Shown piece after piece: positions 51,701 through 59,160 of a stretch of 64,000 nt of DNA. Positions within the stretch are counted from its first letter, which is position 1. Each line of letters begins with the position of its first letter. The stretch is from Tritrichomonas musculus (Eukaryota; Parabasalia; Tritrichomonadida; Tritrichomonadidae): positions 2,604,001-2,668,000 of the forward strand of contig JAPFFF010000012.1 in assembly GCA_039105265.1 (NCBI GenBank). Direction: 5' to 3'. Below the pieces are notes generated by a model. The model saw nothing but the letters and a program-made list of their open reading frames with translations, was not told the DNA's origin and did not search any database. Both the position numbers and the translations under genes were made by a program.

Positions 51701-54700
51701 GCCATTCAGTTATATGAAGAATCATCTCAGTTTTCCGAATTTCAAAAGATAAACAGACTCATTAAATTTTTGATAAACAAACAAAGTTCTTTTGATTCGA
51801 ATTCAGATTCTAATCAAATGAATTTTAATTCAAAAGAAATGATAAAATATTACAATGCTTTCATTTATGTCAATACACACATGCAGCCATTTATAACAGC
51901 AATGAACACTCTTCATTTAAAGATTAGTAAATCGGTTATAAAAGAGACGCCGATATCTACAAATGACAATTCAATTGAATTCACTAAAATAATCAAGTCA
52001 ATTTTCAATAGAAAAATGGAAAATATAAACAACTTCGCTTCTTGTTGTTGGCAACAACTTTGGATATCAATGAATGCTGAGTCAATGCCGTGGCAAATGA
52101 ATCTGAAAGCTAAGCCAAAGACAACAAAGAGTGAAGAAGAAGAAGACAATGATGAAAATTACAGCGAAAAAGAAGAATTCATTGATCATTTGAATAACCC
52201 AATTTACCCGATACATTGGAAGTTAGATTTCACACCATGTTTTGCATTTTGCCCAATGAAGCTCAGGAAAGAGTTCCACTATTTCAAGCACAAATCATTA
52301 CGAGAAGTCCAAGTTCACGAGCTTAAAAAGCGATACAGAAACAAGCTCAAATTGAAGAACGATTCAGAAATCAAAAAAGAAGAATTGATGAAGAAAATCA
52401 TTGATGAAGAAAGACAGAGCAACAATAAGAAAAAGGAAAAGACCCAAGAACCGCCCCTATCAATTCTGACGCCAACAATTGATAGCCAAACCGCCAATAT
52501 CAATTCAAATCCAAATTCAATTGATTTGAATGAACTCGTCAATGACGAGTCAATGAAAGAGCTTCCAATTGATAAAATTAGATGCGAAATGATCACAATC
52601 AAGCACAGAATGAAAGGACGAATGTTCTTCTATCAGGATAGAATCGAACTTCGACTCAAGAAGAAGAAATCTAAAAAAGAAAATAATGAAAAAGACGTTA
52701 AAAAAATCATTGATATTTATTATGATGAAATTCGAATGATTTTAAGTCGAATGATTCTTCATCGTCCAACAGGAATTGAAATCTTCACATTTCTTCGTAA
52801 TTCATTCTTGTTGAATTTTAATAAAACGCACTTTTCACAAGTCATTGCAAAATTCAACGCAATTTGTCCAAATAGAAACATTTGCATATTAACATTTCCA
52901 TCGCAAATGAACAGTTTGAATTCATTTTCAACTGTTTCATTTCAATTTCCAATTGCACAGACAACTTCACAATCGTCCAGCTCATCAACAATGACTGATC
53001 ACACATCGGCTCAATTGCCATCTATCTATTCAAGCATGGAGACATATCTTTCGGCACTTACGAATTGGTGGAAGAGCGGTTATGTTTCAAATTTCAATTA
53101 TTTAATTGAATTGAACTTATTGAGTGGAAGATCATTCAACGATCCTTCAATGTATCCCGTTTTCCCATGGATTGTTAATGACTATGATTGCAAGAAGATA
53201 AGATGGAGAGATAGAGACTTCTATCGTGATCTTTCATTGCCAGTTGGCGCTTTGAATAAAGAAAGATTGAACGAGCTTTGCCAAAGAAGAGAAGAAATGA
53301 TTCAATTCAATTCAGATTTCATCTTCTTGTATGGCGCTGGCTATTCAACGCCTCTTTCCTTGTTCAATTGGATGATTCGTTTGGAGCCTTTCGCATCTCT
53401 TCATGTTGAGATGCAAAATGGCCACTTTGATCATCCTCACAGACTCTTTTATTCTATAAAGAATGCTTTCAAGATGTCAACGTCAAATGCAAATGATTAC
53501 AGAGAATTGATACCCGAGTTTTACTTCTTGCCTGGATTTTTGGAGAATAAAAACAAGTTCAACTTTGGGTGCTTGGAAGACGATCATTTGGCATACGAAA
53601 CAATGATCAAGAAATACGATATGGCAAACAAACAGAAGGATGATTCATCAGGGCAGAAGCATGAGGGTTCAAAGGACAATGATAAAAATCATTCTGATGA
53701 AAATGATAACGAGAAAGAGTATCAAAATGATACAACTGATGATGACAAACAAAGAAGCACAACTGATGATGATAAACAAAGAAGCACAACTGATGATGAT
53801 AAACAAAGAAGCACAACTGATGATGACAAACAAAGAAGCACAACTGATGATGACAAACAAAGAAGCACAACTGATGATGACAAACAAAGAAGCACAACTG
53901 ATGATGACAAACAAAGAAGCACAACTGATGATGATAAACAAAGAAGCACAACTGATGATGATAAACAAAGAAGCACAACTGATGATGATAAACAAAGAAG
54001 CACAACTGATGATGACAAACAAAGAAGCACAACTGATGATGATAAACAAAGAAGCACAACTGATGATGATAAACAAAGAAGCACAACTGATGATGACAAA
54101 CAAAGAAGCACAACTGATGATGACAAACAAAGAAGCACAACTGATGATGAAAAGCATAGAAGCACAACTGATGATGAAAAGCATAGAAGCACAACTGATG
54201 ATGACAAACAAAGAAGCACAACTGATGATGACAAACAAAGAAGCACAACTGACGGTGGCAAAAACAGTGATGATGATGATGACGAAGAAGTTGGCATCAA
54301 GAAATCCAAGCGAGAAACGTCATCAATTCACAATGACAACGAAGAATTCGAAGAATCATCCAAGACTTCATCGACCAAGAAAAAGCCCCGTCCCATCGAC
54401 GACGTTGCCCTTCCCTCCTGGGCGAGCAGTCCCCTCGACTTCATCTACAAGCACCGCAAGATCCTCGAGTCGAGGCACGTCTCCCACCACCTGAATGAGT
54501 GGATCGATCTGATTTTTGGCGTGGAGCAAAAGAACCCCGAAATCAACCAGTTCCACCCCTGGATGTACTCGAATGTCTGGACGAAGCGTCAGCAGCAGAA
54601 GTCTCGCCGCAGCAGCAACATCAGCAGCAGCAACAGTCACGGACACATTCAAAAAGTTATCATTTCATCGTCAAGTTTAATGTTTTCTTCGTCATCGTCT

Positions 54701-56107
54701 CTCTCGGCATCAAACTCGTCCCTTCCTGTCATCGATGCCCAAAGAGACAGCGAGAACGAGAACGAAAACACGGACAATGCCGAGATGAACGAGAACGAAA
54801 CAGACAGCGGTGCTGGCGATGAATACGGCATTCCATCGGTTAGTGAAATTGAAGGCTTTCTGATGCAATGTGGTCAGATCCCTCAACAACTTTTCGTTGA
54901 GAAGCATCCGACCAAACAAAAATTGAAAAGACAACTTTTTCTGAAGGAAAATTTGGTCGTCAAAATTAATACGGGCGATGATCTTGATGATAATTCTAAT
55001 GACCCCGCATACTTCTTCTATTCTACATTCTTGGCTCCACCCGTCTCCAGTTTCCCAAAAGATAAGTCTGAGGTAACAATCGATTTCGCATGCTTCATTA
55101 AAAAGGAGAGAAGCGCAATTGATTCAAAAGAGAGATTGATTTTTGCGTATATTACGGATGATGGTTTGCTTGTTAAAGCAGTCGTTTCAACCAGCGGCGT
55201 TGATTGCGAATTGGTATGTGAAGATAAAATTGATTTAGATCAATTGTCTCAGAAAAAGTTTAGATATTTCAATGGATATTTGGCTGCGTCTACAGAAACA
55301 GGAAAAGTTCAGATTTTTAACATAAAAGGAGGCGAATTGGTTAAAGAATTAAAAGATCATATTGGAAGTTTGAATTGCTTAGCGTCGGATCATATATTGT
55401 TCGTTTCAAGTGGATCAGATTCATCAACAAATATTTATGATCAAAAACTCGATCTTCTTTTCTCAATTCCATCTTTCAGAGGTAGAATTATATCATCTTA
55501 CGTAAATTCAATATTTTCAATTGTTGCAAGTATTACTCAAGATTCGTCATTATTTTTAATTTCAACTTCAACAGGAACAATCACTAAAGTAATATCACTT
55601 CATAACCGTCAACCATTGTCAGTTATTGTTACAAATGCATGGGGATTTATCGTCGTTTTTGCAGAAGAAAATATATTTAACAAATCCAGCGAAAAGTGGC
55701 AGATTTGCCACTTTTTCATGCTTTATTCAATAAATGGTGAAAAAATATGTGAGAGAAAAGTTGATTTTATATTTTCAATTTCTGCTTGGGTAACTTTTAC
55801 TTCATGTGATGGATTTGATTATTTGGGTGTTTGCGATGATAAAGGGAATTTGTATGCTTTTGAGGTTTATCCATTTATAACTTCTTCTGAGATTCAAAAT
55901 GATCATAATAACAAAGAAAAATTTGATATTAATGATGATTTTATTGATTTTAATGAATCCAGCGATAGTAGTTCACCACTCACACCTATTTTTAAATCAA
56001 ACACAACCGTAAAAACTCTTTTTTATTGGAATGATTGGAGAACTATTGTTGGGATTGGAAGAGATGGCTCTGCTTTCTTTGTTCCGCTTGAGTACCACCA
56101 ATTATGA
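45779..56107 (+). CDS. BEACH-WD40 protein (LYST/LvsA-class), 3442 residues
   Basis: Start taken at ATG 45779 (MINFSCENHPIIRIL) as the upstream extension is TTG-initiated. Order: a long helical/ARM-like N terminus; a concanavalin-like lectin fold about residues 1065-1200 (YFSEGFTATFWVYLV); a PH-BEACH domain about 2260-2400; the BEACH domain (YPVFPWIVNDYDCKKIRWRD, FLYGAGYSTPLSLFNWMIRLEPFASLHVEMQNGHFDHPHRLF); WD40 repeats from about 3090 to the end. The BEACH domain is interrupted by ~270 disordered residues and resumes at VALPSWASSPLDFIYKHRKILESRHVSHHLNEWIDLIFG. BEACH proteins regulate membrane traffic (lysosome/vacuole size, endocytosis, contractile vacuole in Dictyostelium), probably on cytosolic membrane faces. 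GC content and codon use vary strongly along the gene. The Pogo-like transposon ends 229 bases upstream. Confidence 0.93.
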   Translation: MINFSCENHPIIRILSLSKNIHNSIENDSPFVIFSKKINEYKKHSRNDKDTFSDPLKVIADISLLLQSIKFRPFSEDELHKIYEMLISGSTMIEIDNIYEFAFPFFSDSIKDITFQSIKSLLLFFQKAKKSNTQSVTQKNKNLSENFYIDLNNENTVESLSIFIFFIFYSTVSWMANSERTKTSEGISVLLDKLNLIMSLFIKFSNLNTCTNLNNNNEDEEKFFIDFTQVKKLAIDTFLFILYYTVEHFPDFTFTDEIFGSLNEFFSKIIFKNANKPKITHKTRANSAPSTYKNAKKKKNADDDEYDNVTFLNSIHILIYFLSIELNKNSEKVPSLCNFISQVIENQTSSEFFTEKLYQHIFDILAGNLSEMNETILQFFVRLSANFDLKDEKILSLFPNFLRNFLDNHTKNPIKIVRYSEQINDDQNLILIGENEEVPIIDYRSDLQNFQFNFLNETTFENGLTLVQGSEAPPSLRQYLPNEVVSRIDLVSELFLGTPFTEQFNRILNEIDKENNLDNFLYYLAVFLSICEDQHEIAPHFIMTIFNSPLFSGKYKDVKKCKFISSAIYSSVCLLVQSDLIKLLMEPIINTKLYLPTVLTEIFQDLNILINYRLQLNSGTQKEEAENDDESIYSYFTSQPFIMIFYNVSLFYQTANINDRQNIDAIEKCRVSLLLFMESFIIQWSRSHFFNTMFMSYLFEPSLQPFVLSHMKSLILSGHCDADIFTSIFESCKLILEKDDRDDRERNRTISLMFRILKIVNSAISPLDSSNLMNRKPFVTSLHKPLTNILLKLKKDEIEFICEIIEYFSITSDQNSIDPLTIQTFSEAIQKIGVTNEIRSKLIRLLAGNQAPSIVSHFEIEQPHALPLFVTLFIGETNSEQLNNNLKLLEQLVTFSTKNAIMCHKGGLDYVLLDLIDNCLKAISIKERSQTNLNEDIEFDFDQSNSEDDSTMSIALFRKDLMMKSSDELRKEVKSAMSLFTKITTVASSIPVVRKYVSLMSASVRIKALLMQKGENESEVMYRKMSDFYFTNLIDLISSKFRMPTTYLPLTARRTPTVEVNSIPASYFSEGFTATFWVYLVQQSVKKSTVLFILKDSDCNEITAKIIDTSFIIMFYSGTKMTTFTLDATFPTEQWFLTTVTVINNKSSNVYTVTASINSNPIYCDCLAGYFELQDSVTITINGNTNDSTCLSTTKTAASANSKAPVRRSLSSMNYDKQKEKDDFLNDNLMSKRAMSVNFVKDDYQDPDDGALLGPFGFFQPLSHSSIIQMHQSGPRSIPKSTYKDSSDDKKVAQNANPTSLTNQPVVKIIYVYFDKLNGAFNAVKDTDCLSTKSSINLRGPKYHQSFSFDEILVQFFKIQSLIPLFKFDEEKADEIVSLFSMVLSLGTYVQTNFHLCHGFSTISHILKHYDGKHLTYSLYSKFVNLNNTLTVQELKTDLIENIIVRFDLWCRSSSIETKQRIIKHWLQVNSEYDTNFNGNYRTFDDIIFSLDYFDAIPLKQSLLKLLFKVEKDDQISLENTNKFIKFIIYQAKVLKRDVSYLLEFLLINCQFFASSNLFVNLATLLSCLSFYYTDNPNEIKHGNNIIFIIIELFNKLYKYKKIQKPRSFYHLVDSMIDIIPIDLFKEEKNILKLIEYSKTIPECLSLLFYGICFCNDYYLSNIQLATPSISSSIYSSYGDSSNSDQLIKLNGIKSDNQLELNRNESDDVFRQKINLIVENLKANGNYCFSKNWFLWPLISAFRINDNFFTNFIMNFIVNSVVESQNNQQQNEPQQTTTTASSSSSSSEQNQNQQKISSRFHWADVVVTIILVGDAFLTFILNKNSTKMLNRIKDVDTFNFIKSFLNVLFLKEKKGDELNEFLNLCQFYIFFKPIWYQNKALQTLIHESPFRRSSSSSSSASCSASISPSPSASSNASSALKMNASKPNSRPMNKLHGCNKSDIFNQLKENFKKEKKYRFSLRFDEEGNWIDRDFAIQLYEESSQFSEFQKINRLIKFLINKQSSFDSNSDSNQMNFNSKEMIKYYNAFIYVNTHMQPFITAMNTLHLKISKSVIKETPISTNDNSIEFTKIIKSIFNRKMENINNFASCCWQQLWISMNAESMPWQMNLKAKPKTTKSEEEEDNDENYSEKEEFIDHLNNPIYPIHWKLDFTPCFAFCPMKLRKEFHYFKHKSLREVQVHELKKRYRNKLKLKNDSEIKKEELMKKIIDEERQSNNKKKEKTQEPPLSILTPTIDSQTANINSNPNSIDLNELVNDESMKELPIDKIRCEMITIKHRMKGRMFFYQDRIELRLKKKKSKKENNEKDVKKIIDIYYDEIRMILSRMILHRPTGIEIFTFLRNSFLLNFNKTHFSQVIAKFNAICPNRNICILTFPSQMNSLNSFSTVSFQFPIAQTTSQSSSSSTMTDHTSAQLPSIYSSMETYLSALTNWWKSGYVSNFNYLIELNLLSGRSFNDPSMYPVFPWIVNDYDCKKIRWRDRDFYRDLSLPVGALNKERLNELCQRREEMIQFNSDFIFLYGAGYSTPLSLFNWMIRLEPFASLHVEMQNGHFDHPHRLFYSIKNAFKMSTSNANDYRELIPEFYFLPGFLENKNKFNFGCLEDDHLAYETMIKKYDMANKQKDDSSGQKHEGSKDNDKNHSDENDNEKEYQNDTTDDDKQRSTTDDDKQRSTTDDDKQRSTTDDDKQRSTTDDDKQRSTTDDDKQRSTTDDDKQRSTTDDDKQRSTTDDDKQRSTTDDDKQRSTTDDDKQRSTTDDDKQRSTTDDDKQRSTTDDDKQRSTTDDDKQRSTTDDEKHRSTTDDEKHRSTTDDDKQRSTTDDDKQRSTTDGGKNSDDDDDEEVGIKKSKRETSSIHNDNEEFEESSKTSSTKKKPRPIDDVALPSWASSPLDFIYKHRKILESRHVSHHLNEWIDLIFGVEQKNPEINQFHPWMYSNVWTKRQQQKSRRSSNISSSNSHGHIQKVIISSSSLMFSSSSSLSASNSSLPVIDAQRDSENENENTDNAEMNENETDSGAGDEYGIPSVSEIEGFLMQCGQIPQQLFVEKHPTKQKLKRQLFLKENLVVKINTGDDLDDNSNDPAYFFYSTFLAPPVSSFPKDKSEVTIDFACFIKKERSAIDSKERLIFAYITDDGLLVKAVVSTSGVDCELVCEDKIDLDQLSQKKFRYFNGYLAASTETGKVQIFNIKGGELVKELKDHIGSLNCLASDHILFVSSGSDSSTNIYDQKLDLLFSIPSFRGRIISSYVNSIFSIVASITQDSSLFLISTSTGTITKVISLHNRQPLSVIVTNAWGFIVVFAEENIFNKSSEKWQICHFFMLYSINGEKICERKVDFIFSISAWVTFTSCDGFDYLGVCDDKGNLYAFEVYPFITSSEIQNDHNNKEKFDINDDFIDFNESSDSSSPLTPIFKSNTTVKTLFYWNDWRTIVGIGRDGSAFFVPLEYHQL
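53732..54244 (+). repeat. 27-bp coding minisatellite, 19 copies, inside the BEACH domain
   Basis: Nineteen units of exactly 27 bp encode TTDDDKQRS, with two TTDDEKHRS variants. It lies between YETMIKKYD... and KRETSSIHNDNEEFEESS, in the loop after the LPGFLENKNKFNFG segment. The repeat is also open in the other frames, giving shadow ORFs on both strands. The likely product is a flexible acidic/basic loop. Confidence 0.95.
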
Positions 56108-56278
56108 ATTTTATTTTGTTTTTTAATTTATTTCTTTTACTCTTATATATTTTAATAAAAAATTGTTTGTATAATGATTATTTAACGTATGAACTGAAAA
56201 GTTATGATTTTTGGATAAACAATATTTTTATAATAATGTTAGAAAACAAAATTTTCATATAGTTTATAAAATAAACTA

Positions 56279-56926
56279 TTATAATTTTGGATCAACTTCA
56301 TGTAAAAGAGAAATTATTCCATCATTGATTTCTTTGCATGGATAATGTTTCAATCCGCCAAAATGGGAATTATACTTGTTTGTATCTGTAATTTCAACCT
56401 TATAATCAACTTTTGCGTCAGTGAAAATTTTCTGAAGTAGTTCTGAATTTTTTGGATTAAGTTCTATATCATTGACATTATAGATATGTCTGAATTTAAT
56501 TGGCATTTTTAAAATAGGCTCAAAATTTATTTCTGATAACCCATGTAAAAAAGGTGTTAACTTCATTGAAACAACTGGAGAAACAAGATAGAATCCTTTA
56601 ACATGATGCGCCCAATCTTCATTTGGGCAATCTGAAAGCAGCCGTAAAAGAGTATATCCTCCTAATGAGTGTCCAACTAAGATTATCGGCTGTTTTTTAT
56701 TCCATTTAGATTTAATTTGATCTAAAAGTACATCCTTCCATGCTTCGTATTGAGGTTTAAGTGGATTTGGTAAGTCTGGGCTTATGAAATCGCAATCATG
56801 CTCAGCAACAGTTGTGAAAGCGAAAGGAAACCATACATTAGTTCCACATCCAAAAGCACCATGACAAAAGATAAATAGAGGATTCATCTCTCCATGTTTT
56901 GCAAAATTTGGATTTACATCACTCAT
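56279..56926 (-). CDS. RBBP9/YdeN-like alpha/beta serine hydrolase
   Basis: A 215-residue protein from the ATG at 56926 (MSDVNPNFAKHGEMNP). The core carries a small alpha/beta-hydrolase fold: LFIFCHGAFGCGTNVW (oxyanion area), PDLPNPLKPQYEAWKDVL, nucleophile elbow GHSLGG with S87, YLVSPV, NVNDIELNP (candidate acid D153) and NSHFGGLKHYP with His188. This set and order match the RBBP9/YdeN family, whose members are ~190-200 residues. Substrate unknown; esterase or peptidase activity is possible. No signal peptide. It reads convergently with the BEACH gene, 171 bases away. Confidence 0.85.
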   Translation of the reverse strand: MSDVNPNFAKHGEMNPLFIFCHGAFGCGTNVWFPFAFTTVAEHDCDFISPDLPNPLKPQYEAWKDVLLDQIKSKWNKKQPIILVGHSLGGYTLLRLLSDCPNEDWAHHVKGFYLVSPVVSMKLTPFLHGLSEINFEPILKMPIKFRHIYNVNDIELNPKNSELLQKIFTDAKVDYKVEITDTNKYNSHFGGLKHYPCKEINDGIISLLHEVDPKL

Positions 56927-57720
56927 TCAAATACTAAAATTAATTTGTAAACTATTCAAAATATTGTATTTTTTATTCATATTTTTGGATAATCTGAATA
57001 TGAGTAAATATTTGAATTTTTTTCAATATATTCGAAATATATCTTTTAATATAATTTTGTGAAGTATATACTATATAATAATCAATATATATTGATTATT
57101 TAATGAAATAAATATGTTTATTTTTACTTCTTTAATAGTCTACATATCTTGAAAATTTCCCTTAATTTTATGGAATATTTAACATTTTTAATATAAATAA
57201 TTATAATCATAGTATTTTAATAGCATTTATCAAGTTTTAATTCAATTATATCCACAGTTTTTGTAATAAATGCATATTTTTTGAAAAGATTCAAGAAAAG
57301 ATTTTATGTCATAAATAACTATTAAAATAAAAAAGTTTGTGTTTTATAATTTATATTATTGTCTATATATATGTTTTATCATTATTAAAAAATAATTTTA
57401 TGATTATAATATAACTACTGAAATAAGAAAAAAACATTTTTATTCTTGAAAAAAAATCCTGTTTAAAATCTTTGCATGGCACTTTTTGAATGATTAATTA
57501 AAAATTTTCTATTTATACATGATTATATTTATCTTGAAAATTTATGTTTAAAAATATATTTTTTCCTAATTATAAAAAGAAAATATAATATAATATATAC
57601 TTTTAACTTAAATATATTTTTAAAAGCTAACAGAATCGTTATGAAAAAAACTGAAAAGTTTTAAGTAAAAACTGATTTGATTATAAATTTGGGCAAATTA
57701 AAAATTTTGAAAAATCTTAA
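56927..57720. other. Divergent intergenic region
   Basis: A 794-base AT-rich gap between divergently transcribed genes. I see no RNA, element end or ORF of note. Promoters of both genes must be here; no clear initiator within 50 bases of either ATG. Confidence 0.5.
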
Positions 57721-58782
57721 ATGAGCAGAGGTAATAGTCAATTTCAATCCAATATTTTTCATGAATCTAAAAAGCCACATATTGTAAGGCCTATTACACA
57801 AGACCAAATAAATAAGAATAAACCCAAATCTTCTTTTAGAAATAATAGTCCAAGCCCTCCACCAAAACCGAAATCATCCCCAACAAGTCCAAGATTACTT
57901 CAACAGCAAAATCAAACAGATTTATTTTCACAGACAATGACCCCACAAATTTTTAATCAATTAGTAAATCAAAATACCAAACAGCAGCCGCAGCAACAAC
58001 AACAGAAACAGCAGCTGCCACAGCAACAACAGCAACAAAAACAGCCGCAACAACAGCAACAACAAAAACAGCAGCAGCAACAACAGCAACAAAAACAGCA
58101 GCAGCAACAACAGCAACAAAAACAGCAGCAGCAACAACAGCAACAAAAACAGCCGCAACAACAGCAACAACAACAACAACAGAAACAGCAGCAGCAACAA
58201 CAACAACAACAACAACAGCAACAGTTGGCAGTTCAAGAGCCTTCCAATCCGCCGCCTGGTACAAATCAACGTCAAAAGATAGTTAAACCGAATAAAAATC
58301 AAAATTCAACTGATTCACATTTTTCTCAGCAACTTCCAAATGATTTAAATTCACTAGAACTATATAGGAAAAAAGCTGATGAAAATGATCCTGACGCTAT
58401 GATAATATATGGTGACATTCTTTTTAATGGTAATATTCAAGGCGTCCGTGATTTTAAAAAAGCTGCTGAATATTACAGAAAAGCTGCTGATGAACATAAT
58501 AATCGTATAGCAATGGTGAAATATGGAAATATGCTTAGATATGGCTTTGGTGTTAAAATTAACAAAGACAAAGCCAAAGAATATTTTAATAAAGCTGGAA
58601 ATGCAGAAGGAAAAGCAAATTTAGATGCGTTAATTTATAGAGAGTCTCATCAAAACAATCAAAACGAGCAGAATACAGTTCCACCCGCTTCAGCTCAGTC
58701 AGTTCCAAAAACAAATTTATCAACAACCAAAAAAGATCATGTTGGTACTGGTAAGCAATCAAGCTCCCCAAACAATAGCTAA
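57721..58782 (+). CDS. PolyQ-Sel1 repeat protein
   Basis: A 353-residue protein with a low-complexity first half. A proline/serine-rich start (SPSPPPKPKSSPTSPR) and a polyQ/K tract at about residues 86-168 give way to Sel1-like repeats at about 218-300: ELYRKKADENDPDAMIIYGDILFNGN, KKAAEYYRKAADEHNNRIAMVKYGNMLRYGFGV and DKAKEYFNKAGNAEGKANLDA. Sel1 repeats are TPR-like protein-interaction modules found in adaptor proteins. The CAG/CAA tract is impure and has likely changed in length. No catalytic motif. The partner is unknown. The ATG at 57721 is the first in the frame and the N terminus looks intact. Confidence 0.8.
   Translation: MSRGNSQFQSNIFHESKKPHIVRPITQDQINKNKPKSSFRNNSPSPPPKPKSSPTSPRLLQQQNQTDLFSQTMTPQIFNQLVNQNTKQQPQQQQQKQQLPQQQQQQKQPQQQQQQKQQQQQQQQKQQQQQQQQKQQQQQQQQKQPQQQQQQQQQKQQQQQQQQQQQQQLAVQEPSNPPPGTNQRQKIVKPNKNQNSTDSHFSQQLPNDLNSLELYRKKADENDPDAMIIYGDILFNGNIQGVRDFKKAAEYYRKAADEHNNRIAMVKYGNMLRYGFGVKINKDKAKEYFNKAGNAEGKANLDALIYRESHQNNQNEQNTVPPASAQSVPKTNLSTTKKDHVGTGKQSSSPNNS
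57979..58225 (+). repeat. CAG/CAA (polyglutamine) microsatellite tract
   Basis: An imperfect run of CAA and CAG triplets with interspersed AAA (Lys) and CCG/CCA (Pro), coding for the Gln/Lys-rich tract of the Sel1 protein. It also gives open antisense frames (57953-58302), which are shadows. Confidence 0.85.
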
Positions 58783-59160
58783 TATATTTAATCATCAAAA
58801 GATTTATATATGTGTATATAATATTTTAACTATCATTTTGTCATTGTGGTACTAGTTCAAAATTTAATTCTGTTTTTGAATATTTTAAGTTTTTAAACAA
58901 ATAGAAATATAATATCAACTTAAATTTTTATCATTTATTGTCAAACGCTATGCATATATGTATATATTTGAATTGGTTAATAGAATGCATTTGGTTTTGA
59001 AGAAAAAATTAGATATGTTATGTTTGAATAAACACTATTTTGTTTGTATTACTTTTCATCTTTTGTTTAAAAACTTTAAATGCGCTTTAAACTAATAAAA
59101 GCATTTAAGCAAGTTAAAGATAAGGTTTTTTATCTAAATTAAAAAAATTAATGAAATCAT
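58783..59160. other. Convergent intergenic region
   Basis: 378 bases of AT-rich DNA between converging genes. Nothing recognised. Confidence 0.5.

Noticed and set aside
53607-54494. Long frames on both strands over the 27-bp repeat
   Set aside because: Shadows of the TTDDDKQRS repeat.
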